Part shown: one piece after another, positions 6,178 to 11,104 of the stretch | Position numbering within the stretch: the first letter of the stretch is position 1 | Layout: each line of letters opens with the position of its first letter | Source of the DNA: Bacteroidales bacterium | GTDB lineage: Bacteria > Bacteroidota > Bacteroidia > Bacteroidales > ML635J-15 | NCBI GenBank assembly: GCA_023228725.1 | Contig: JALOAQ010000094.1 | Coordinates: 1 to 11,104, forward strand | Reading direction: 5' to 3' | Length of the DNA stretch: 11,104 bases | Notes under the pieces: model-generated | What the model was told of the DNA's origin: nothing | Seen by the model: only the letters and a program-made list of their open reading frames with translations | The model's database searches: none | Made by a program: the position numbers and the translations under genes

Positions 6178-7312
6178 TTGATTTAACTCCTTTCATTGCT
6201 TTAAACATTCCTGTAAATAAAGCAATATTCATTGTTATAAAATGTGTAATAAAACGCAAAAATACGTTATGAATATTTATTTTTTTAAGTAAAAAGTCAA
6301 GTATTGGTAATAAAAGTATAAAATTATATAAACAGAAGAAAATAAGATAGAATTTTGAATAAAAAGCTAGGTAAAAGTTAATAGCCCAAGCTAATATTAA
6401 AAATATAGGTGTTATCCATCTTAATACTTTGTGAGATAAAAAACTAAATCCTAAACCTTTCCATACAGGCCAAAGTAAATGTTTAAATTCTTTAAGATTT
6501 TGAAAATTCCCAGTAGCTATTCTTACTTTTCTTCTAAATTCGTCTGATAAATTATTTGAAACATCTTCATACACAACTGCTTGAATATTATTTACTGCTT
6601 TATATCCTTTTTCTAAAACTTTCATACATAAATAAAAATCGTCAACTAAAAAAGTTTTAGGCACAGGTGAGTATAATTCACGTCTTATAGCAAAACAGCC
6701 TCCGAAAGGTCCCATCATACTTCCCCATAAAATACTTTCTCTGTGTTTTATATAGACTTCTCTTGAAATATAGGATTTCTCTTGAATTGATATTCCTTCT
6801 TTTTTCAATCCTGTATTTTTCATATGAGAATCCACTAAACCAACTTTTGGGTCTGAAAATGGTCTAAGCAATTCAGAAATTGTGTTTTTATCAAAAAATA
6901 CGTTTGCGTCTGATAGAATTAAAATTTCAGAATTAGATTTATCAATCATAGCATTAATAACATTTGATTTACCTTGCCTTTTATCGAAAGCTTTAAAATC
7001 TATGTTATTATATTTTTTTGCATAAGTTTCAACTATTTCATTGGTTTTGTCCTTGCTGTTATCAGAGCCTATGATAATTTTAATTTTATCAAGTGGATAA
7101 TCAGAATTTAAAATAGAGTCAATCTTTTCAGCAATTACGCTTTCTTCGTTATAAAGCGACATAATTATTGTAACTTCCTTTTTTTCTATACTTTGGTTAA
7201 AATCTAATGTTTTATTTTTTGTTAAAATAAATAATAAAAAAGGGAAAAGTACATAAGTATGAAATACTAAAAATACTAAGAAGAAAAATAATATTTGGAA
7301 TAGAATAATCAT
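6146..7312 (-). CDS. Membrane-bound GT2 family glycosyltransferase
   Basis: 388 residues. One N-terminal membrane segment (about 3-31), a cytoplasmic GT2 (GT-A fold) domain (about 45-270) and three to four C-terminal membrane segments (roughly 299-318, 319-341, 352-372). The catalytic domain shows the opening VTIIMSLYNEE (47-57), a metal-binding SDAN (134-137) in place of the common DxD, a VDD acid motif (223-225) and a basic RRKVR (260-264) where processive members have QxxRW. It probably adds a sugar from a nucleotide or lipid-linked donor to a growing polysaccharide or lipid acceptor at the inner membrane; substrate unknown. The start shares four bases (ATGA) with the GT4 stop upstream, and the C-terminal codons overlap the ribBA start. 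Confidence 0.9.
   Translation of the reverse strand: MIILFQILFFFLVFLVFHTYVLFPFLLFILTKNKTLDFNQSIEKKEVTIIMSLYNEESVIAEKIDSILNSDYPLDKIKIIIGSDNSKDKTNEIVETYAKKYNNIDFKAFDKRQGKSNVINAMIDKSNSEILILSDANVFFDKNTISELLRPFSDPKVGLVDSHMKNTGLKKEGISIQEKSYISREVYIKHRESILWGSMMGPFGGCFAIRRELYSPVPKTFLVDDFYLCMKVLEKGYKAVNNIQAVVYEDVSNNLSDEFRRKVRIATGNFQNLKEFKHLLWPVWKGLGFSFLSHKVLRWITPIFLILAWAINFYLAFYSKFYLIFFCLYNFILLLPILDFLLKKINIHNVFLRFITHFITMNIALFTGMFKAMKGVKSNVWKPTKRNQ
6187..6193 (-). promoter_or_regulatory. Strong Shine-Dalgarno sequence for ribBA inside the GT2 coding region
   Basis: On the minus strand AAAGGAG lies 9 bases before the ribBA ATG. It is encoded by the KGV codons near the C-terminus of the GT2 protein. The other genes in the window lack a comparable site, as is usual in Bacteroidota, so this one may assist reinitiation at ribBA, although it may equally be chance. 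Confidence 0.5.
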
Positions 7313-8520
7313 TTTATATGAGATAGATAAAACTTATTTAAATTTTCAGCTATTTTAAGATTATCGAAGTTTTCAAGAATAAATTTTCTTGCTTCCACTG
7401 AAATTGAGTTATGAAAATCTTTATTGTTTTTAATTTTATTCAAATATGTTAAAAATCCTGCCGAAGAATTTGCTATCAACACATTTTTTTCATGGCTTGT
7501 ATTTATTCCTTCAGTTCCAATAGAAGTGGATATTATTGTTTTTCCGGCAGCCATTCCTTCGATAATTTTAATTCTCATTCCAGAACCTGAAAGTAAAGGA
7601 ACAATCATTATTGATTGACTTGCAATAAACTCTACTGCGTCTTCAATTTCGCCAAGATAATCAATATTTTTACAATTTCGCAAATATTCTTCATATAAAA
7701 CCGGTGCATTTCGCCCTGCTATGGTAAGAATACAATCAGGATTTTCTTTGATAAAGGTATTCCAAATATTTTCGATAAACCAAGTTAAGCCTTCTTGATT
7801 AGGAATCCAATCTAAGGCTCCTATATGGAAAAAACCGGGAAACTTTCCCTTATTTTCGACATTTAAAAATCTGTTGTTTTTATCTATGCCTGTTGGTGTT
7901 ACTTGTTGTGGCTTAGAGTTTCCAAATTCATTAAATATCTTTCCATCACGCTCTGTAATAGGAACTAACAAATCGTATTTGTTTAAGTATGAAAGTTTAA
8001 AATTCTTTATTCTTTTAGCAAGATTTTTTTTATAAATACGATAAAAACTGCTTGTTTCGTTTAGGCTTGCTCTTTCCCAAATTTCATGTTCTATATTATG
8101 GGCTCTGAAAGAAATTTTCGCCTTAGAGTATTTTTTAATAGTTTCAATATATGGGCAAAGATACAATCCTTCTAATTGAACTATGTTATAATCATTTTTT
8201 TGTAAAATATCTATTAATTTATTTTTAAATTCTTTAGAAATAAATCTTTGGGCGTTATATGGTTGTGAAGAGAAAATTAAATTAGTAAAAGCCTTAAAAA
8301 CCGATGTGTCAGTATTGATTTTAACGGCATGTATTTTTATTTTATCTGTTATATCTTTTGGAATACTATCTAAATCAGTGTAGTGTTTTGAGGTATTCAT
8401 TGAAAGTATTTCGACCTGATTTTGACATTGATTTAAAGAAAGTGCTAATGATAAACTTGCTATGGAGCCTCCGTCTCGTGGTGGATAGGGCATTTTATTT
8501 GTTAAAATCAATATTCTCAT
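7309..8520 (-). CDS. GT4 family glycosyltransferase
   Basis: 403 residues of GT-B fold. The N-terminal acceptor domain begins RILILTNKMPYPPRDGGSI (2-20), with the glycine-rich loop typical of GT4 enzymes; FRAHNIEHEIWE (138-149) is the usual histidine-containing segment. The C-terminal donor domain (about 225-400) has FHIGALDWIPN (231-241), a TIAGRNAP strand (266-273), SGSGMRIKIIEGMAAGKTII (311-330) and GTEGI (335-339), the nucleotide-sugar site of retaining GT4 enzymes with Glu321. There is no signal peptide and no membrane segment, so it is cytoplasmic or peripheral at the inner membrane. It is probably a partner of the adjacent GT2 enzyme in building a glycolipid or polysaccharide; donor and acceptor are unknown. 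It lies 48 bases after the LptF/LptG gene. Confidence 0.92.
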   Translation of the reverse strand: MRILILTNKMPYPPRDGGSIASLSLALSLNQCQNQVEILSMNTSKHYTDLDSIPKDITDKIKIHAVKINTDTSVFKAFTNLIFSSQPYNAQRFISKEFKNKLIDILQKNDYNIVQLEGLYLCPYIETIKKYSKAKISFRAHNIEHEIWERASLNETSSFYRIYKKNLAKRIKNFKLSYLNKYDLLVPITERDGKIFNEFGNSKPQQVTPTGIDKNNRFLNVENKGKFPGFFHIGALDWIPNQEGLTWFIENIWNTFIKENPDCILTIAGRNAPVLYEEYLRNCKNIDYLGEIEDAVEFIASQSIMIVPLLSGSGMRIKIIEGMAAGKTIISTSIGTEGINTSHEKNVLIANSSAGFLTYLNKIKNNKDFHNSISVEARKFILENFDNLKIAENLNKFYLSHIK

Positions 8521-8568
8521 ATCACTAGTTTAAAATTGCTACAAAGTAACATAAAATTATTGAGCTTT

Positions 8569-10050
8569 CTAAGTCCTTTTTGTTTTTCTTTTAAACTTGC
8601 TTTTTAAGTTTGAGTAAAAATGTGTGCTAATTCTCATTGAATCAGTTGCTGCTTTGTAAATTAGGAAGCCAGCTAAAGGAATAAGAACGTAGGTACTCAT
8701 CCACATTCCAAGAATAGGTTCAAAAACAGCTTCTCGCGTTGTTTTTTCAAAAGTTATTGAAATAACATAATAGATTAGAAATAGAAAAACTGATACTATA
8801 ACCGGTAAACCAAAGCCTCCTTTACGAATAATTGCTCCAAGTGGTGCTCCTATTAGGTAAAATAAAACACATGCAATTGCTAAAACATATTTTCTATGCC
8901 ATTCTATTCTATGTCTGGCTATATAGCGTTTATATCCATCTAGCTCATCTTTAGTTAGCTCTACATATAGTTTTGTTGAACTAGCATAGTTTAATCCGAA
9001 ATCTAAAACCTTGTTTTTTTGAGCTAAGTTTAAATCATTAAAAATTGAATCGACATGAATATTCTTTAAATCTGTAATTGATAATTCATCAACTTCTGTA
9101 TTAGCAATTTCTAACTCATCTTCGTTCATGTTTAACCAGGTGTGTTTACCTTTAAATAAAGAATATTCACTTATATTAAAGTATATGTCGTTTTTTCTTT
9201 TGTTTAAACTTTCTTTTAACGAATCAATCGTAACAATTAGTTGTTTATTGTTTAACATATCAAAACTATTTTTGAATAAATCTTCATTAGCTTGATCCAT
9301 TCCTAGAGCATCTAACTCAATATAAGCGGTTTGTGATTTAAAACTTGCACTTTGGTGAGGATATTTATTATTATTAATGTTTTTATTAAAATCTAAATCC
9401 TCATATCTATTTCCGTCTTGTAAATCAAGAATTAAAAATGCTTTATCTTCAGTAATATGTATACTTCCTTGTTTAGCTGTAGTAATACTAGTTGATTGTT
9501 TTTTATTTCTATGATCATATATTAAAATATCCTCTAGATTATTAGTTTTTCTTTTTTTTCGTTCTACTTTAATGCTTAAATCACTTACAGGTTGAGTAAA
9601 AATTCCACTTTGAAGATTTATTTCTGGTCTTTGTTGTTGAATATTGTAAAGTAGGGTTCGCATTTTTAAATTTGTATATGGTAGTAGGTTGTTGGAAAAA
9701 GAGAATGCTACAATACTTATTAGTAAATTTAGGAAAAAAAGAGGATACATTATTCTGTATAAAGATATTCCACCAGATTTCATTGCAAATAGCTCATTTT
9801 TTTCACCAAGATTTCCATAAGTCATTATTGTTGCTAATAAAATAGAAAGAGGTAGGGCTAAAGGTATTAGGGTTAATGATGCATAAAATAAAAGTTCAAC
9901 AATAACTTGCCATTCTAGACCTTTTCCTACTAAATCGTCTATATATTTCCATAAAAATTGGAGTAATAATAAAAACACACAAATTAGGAAAATGGCTAAC
10001 CATGGACCTAGAAAAGATTTTATAATGTGTTTATGTATTTTCTTTAGCAT
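8569..10050 (-). CDS. LptF/LptG (YjgP/YjgQ) family permease
   Basis: 493 residues. Two sets of three membrane segments (about 14-34, 52-76, 100-122 and 386-406, 414-434, 446-466) enclose a periplasmic domain of about 260 residues, the layout of LptF and LptG, which with LptB extract lipopolysaccharide from the inner membrane and pass it to the periplasmic bridge. Cytoplasmic coupling motif: ELFAMKSGGISLYRIMYP (86-103). Conserved second half: RIEWHRKY (381-388) and IGAPLGAIIRKGGFG (400-414). It is longer than the roughly 360-residue enterobacterial proteins because of the larger, charged periplasmic insert (about 160-350), as is common in Bacteroidota. I cannot tell LptF from LptG. It lies 46 bases downstream of the START-like gene. 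Confidence 0.93.
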   Translation of the reverse strand: MLKKIHKHIIKSFLGPWLAIFLICVFLLLLQFLWKYIDDLVGKGLEWQVIVELLFYASLTLIPLALPLSILLATIMTYGNLGEKNELFAMKSGGISLYRIMYPLFFLNLLISIVAFSFSNNLLPYTNLKMRTLLYNIQQQRPEINLQSGIFTQPVSDLSIKVERKKRKTNNLEDILIYDHRNKKQSTSITTAKQGSIHITEDKAFLILDLQDGNRYEDLDFNKNINNNKYPHQSASFKSQTAYIELDALGMDQANEDLFKNSFDMLNNKQLIVTIDSLKESLNKRKNDIYFNISEYSLFKGKHTWLNMNEDELEIANTEVDELSITDLKNIHVDSIFNDLNLAQKNKVLDFGLNYASSTKLYVELTKDELDGYKRYIARHRIEWHRKYVLAIACVLFYLIGAPLGAIIRKGGFGLPVIVSVFLFLIYYVISITFEKTTREAVFEPILGMWMSTYVLIPLAGFLIYKAATDSMRISTHFYSNLKSKFKRKTKRT

Positions 10051-10096
10051 GTGTAAAATTTAATCATGCAAAAATAAAAAAACAAATTGACAAAGT

Positions 10097-10471
10097 TTAT
10101 GCTCCAAGAATATATTTAAGATTATTTATTTGTGTTTCCCAGAGTTCAATAACTTCTTCGCGTTCGTTGTCGATAGCAAAATCAGTAATAATGAGAGATA
10201 TTTCTTTAGTTAGCTCGTGATTTTGTATTCTAAATTCAAAATACGCATCTTCATTTTCGCAGTCTAACCATTTAAAACGTATATATGATAAATCTTTGTT
10301 ACTTAACATTTCTGCTTTTTCTTCAACGCCTTCCCAAATAAAGGTGTAAATATTGTCTTTTATTGATACATCGTCAGCAAACCACTCGGATAAACCAGTT
10401 TCGGTTGATAATCTATCAAATAATATTCTTGGTGAAGATTTAATAATATATTCAATTTCAATTTTTGTCAT
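10097..10471 (-). CDS. START-like domain protein (SRPBCC fold)
   Basis: 124 residues, a single small domain with no signal peptide or membrane segment. Landmarks of the Bacteroidota START-like family: the opening strand IEIEYIIKSSPRILFDRLS (4-22), GLSEWFADDV (26-35), FIWEGVEEKAE (44-54), RFKWLD (65-70), YFEFRIQ (77-83), ELT (86-88), LIITDFA (93-99) and the closing helix LWETQINNLKYILGA (110-124). The SRPBCC fold makes a hydrophobic pocket that may bind a lipid-like ligand; the function of this subfamily is not known to me. It is the first gene of the minus-strand block, and its promoter must lie in the 140 bases before the divergent tRNA gene, where I see no convincing minus-strand -7 element. 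Confidence 0.9.
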   Translation of the reverse strand: MTKIEIEYIIKSSPRILFDRLSTETGLSEWFADDVSIKDNIYTFIWEGVEEKAEMLSNKDLSYIRFKWLDCENEDAYFEFRIQNHELTKEISLIITDFAIDNEREEVIELWETQINNLKYILGA

Positions 10472-10555
10472 AGCTTATTTTTTTATAAATTATACATAAA
10501 AATCTTTAAATATTTTTACGCAATTTATAAAATTAATTTTAATTTACCAAAAATA

Positions 10556-10585
10556 TTTGATATTTAATAAAAATAGTTATTTTTG
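10556..10585 (+). promoter_or_regulatory. Bacteroidota sigma-A promoter of the tRNA-Met gene
   Basis: TTTG at 10556-10559 (-33 element) and TATTTTTG at 10578-10585 (-7 element, matching TAnnTTTG) are 18 bases apart, close to the consensus spacing. The start of transcription would fall about 20 bases before the tRNA. Confidence 0.75.
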
Positions 10586-10611
10586 CACTCTCAAATTGCT
10601 AATAAAACTAC

Positions 10612-10685
10612 GGCGAGATAGCTCAGTCGGTTAGAGCGCATGATTCATAATCATGAGGTCGGCGGTTCAACCCCGCCTCTCGCTA
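10612..10685 (+). tRNA. tRNA-Met (anticodon CAT), probably elongator
   Basis: The cloverleaf is complete. Acceptor GGCGAGA / TCTCGCT (first pair G-T), D stem GCTC / GAGC, anticodon stem CATGA / TCATG with loop TTCATAA, variable loop AGGTC, T stem GGCGG / CCGCC with loop TTCAACC, and discriminator A at 10685. The anticodon CAT is at 10646-10648. The anticodon stem lacks the three G-C pairs of an initiator tRNA, and position 1 is paired, so it is not the initiator. A lysidine-modified tRNA-Ile2 also carries CAT in its gene and cannot be fully excluded. The CCA end is not encoded. Confidence 0.93.
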
Positions 10686-10700
10686 CAAAAAAACAAAATT

Positions 10701-10723
10701 AAACCGCTTAAGCGGTTTTTTTT
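10701..10723 (+). terminator. Rho-independent terminator of the tRNA gene
   Basis: AAACCGC (10701-10707) and GCGGTTT (10712-10718) pair around TTAA, followed without gap by T residues to 10723. It begins 16 bases after the tRNA, and its T run overlaps the left arm of the next palindrome. Confidence 0.9.
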
Positions 10724-10782
10724 ATAATGAAAAATATATTTATCCGAACTCGTTCGGATAAATATATTTTTCATTATAAAAA
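10719..10782. repeat. 64-nt palindrome with perfect 31-bp arms and a 2-nt centre
   Basis: Bases 10719-10749 are the exact reverse complement of 10752-10782. The right arm is the opening of the first tandem unit (up to the AAAAACC tract), so the left arm is an inverted copy of that opening. The centre is GC-richer (TCCGAAC-TC-GTTCGGA), the rest AT-rich. On either strand it would form a long hairpin in RNA, and it could extrude as a cruciform in DNA. Confidence 0.9.
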
Positions 10783-11104
10783 CCAAGCATAGCTTGGAAT
10801 TTTGTTTTTTTGTAAATCTTCCCCCTTTTCGGGCTCGCGTCAGCAACCCCCCTTTAATAAAAATTTTATTTTATTTTTCGTTCGCGATAAATATATTTTT
10901 CATTATAAAAACCAAGCATAGCTTGGAATTTTGTTTTTTTGTAAATCTTCCCCCTTTTCGGGCTCGCGTCAGCAACCCCCTTTAATAAAAATTTTATTTT
11001 ATTTTTCGTTCGGATAAATATATTTTTCATTATAAAAACCAAGCATAGCTTGGAATTTTGTTTTTTTGTAAATCTTCCCCCTTTTCGGGCTCGCGTCAGC
11101 AACC
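10751..11104. repeat. Tandem array of about 128-bp units, 2.8 copies, running off the window end
   Basis: Units start at 10751, 10879 and 11007; the last is cut by the window edge after 98 bases. Copies are almost identical; differences seen are the length of a C run (six in the first, five in the second) and TTCGG versus TTCGCG near the start of the second unit. Each unit holds an AT-rich opening, the hairpin CCAAGC-ATA-GCTTGG, a T-rich stretch, a GC-rich block (CCCCCTTTTCGGGCTCGCG and onward to the C run) and an AT-rich tail. Open frames on both strands here repeat with the DNA and are not credible genes. Confidence 0.92.
10778..10797 (-). terminator. Terminator-like hairpin on the minus strand, repeated in each tandem unit
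   Basis: Read on the minus strand, CCAAGC and GCTTGG pair around TAT and are followed at once by five T. The same structure recurs at 10907-10926 and 11034-11053. It could stop transcription coming in from the right before the tRNA and the minus-strand operon. Confidence 0.4.

Noticed and set aside
6178..6400. FMN riboswitch controlling ribBA
   Set aside because: The space before ribBA is the coding region of the GT2 gene, and no riboswitch-like conserved blocks are seen.
10612..10685. Initiator tRNA-fMet
   Set aside because: The anticodon stem lacks the run of three G-C pairs next to the loop, and the first acceptor position is paired.
10794..11102. Short open frames on both strands in the tandem array
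   Set aside because: Their protein sequences repeat exactly because the DNA does, with no signal of coding selection, and they are cut by repeat boundaries.
10751..11104. G-quadruplex in the G-rich strand of the tandem unit
   Set aside because: Each unit has only two long G runs, about 21 bases apart. Four close runs would be needed.
10612..11104. Genomic island inserted at the tRNA gene
   Set aside because: No integrase and no second copy of the tRNA 3' end appear in the window; the data stop before any possible element.

Overview
The window looks like chromosomal DNA from an AT-rich, probably uncultured member of the Bacteroidota. Reasons: a type IX secretion system (T9SS) Plug family protein, a START-like protein next to an LptF/LptG permease next to ribBA, a FISUMP-domain tail, start codons mostly without Shine-Dalgarno sequences, and a tRNA promoter that fits the Bacteroidota pattern TTTG / TAnnTTTG.

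Layout. 1-240 is the 3' end of a secreted-protein gene ending in a FISUMP domain; it has no start in the window and is clearly richer in G+C than its surroundings. 241-1082 has no gene that I can support. It holds a terminator, short tandem repeats and a striking cluster of seven small perfect or near-perfect hairpins (642-909) bracketed by a 13-bp direct repeat. 1083-3812 holds three envelope genes: a small secreted protein made of 11-residue SFPD repeats (+), a secreted two-domain protein that may be PsbP-like (-, convergent) and a T9SS Plug protein (+, divergent from the previous gene). This block is flanked by a perfect 29-bp inverted repeat (980-1008 and 3842-3870).

4011-10471 is a six-gene block, all on the minus strand, with gaps below 50 bp or overlaps. 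In transcription order it is START-like protein, LptF/LptG permease, GT4 glycosyltransferase, GT2 membrane glycosyltransferase, ribBA and fmt. It joins lipopolysaccharide transport and glycan synthesis with riboflavin synthesis and formylation of initiator tRNA. 10556-10723 is a self-contained tRNA-Met(CAT) unit with its own promoter and terminator. From 10719 to the window end lie a 64-nt palindrome and a tandem array of about 128-bp units that runs off the edge.

The coding content is mostly recognisable. The unexplained material is non-coding: the hairpin cluster, the inverted repeat around the Plug block, the degenerate repeat copies at 3853-4005, and the palindrome plus tandem array after the tRNA. 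I see no clear evidence of a new defence or mobile system.
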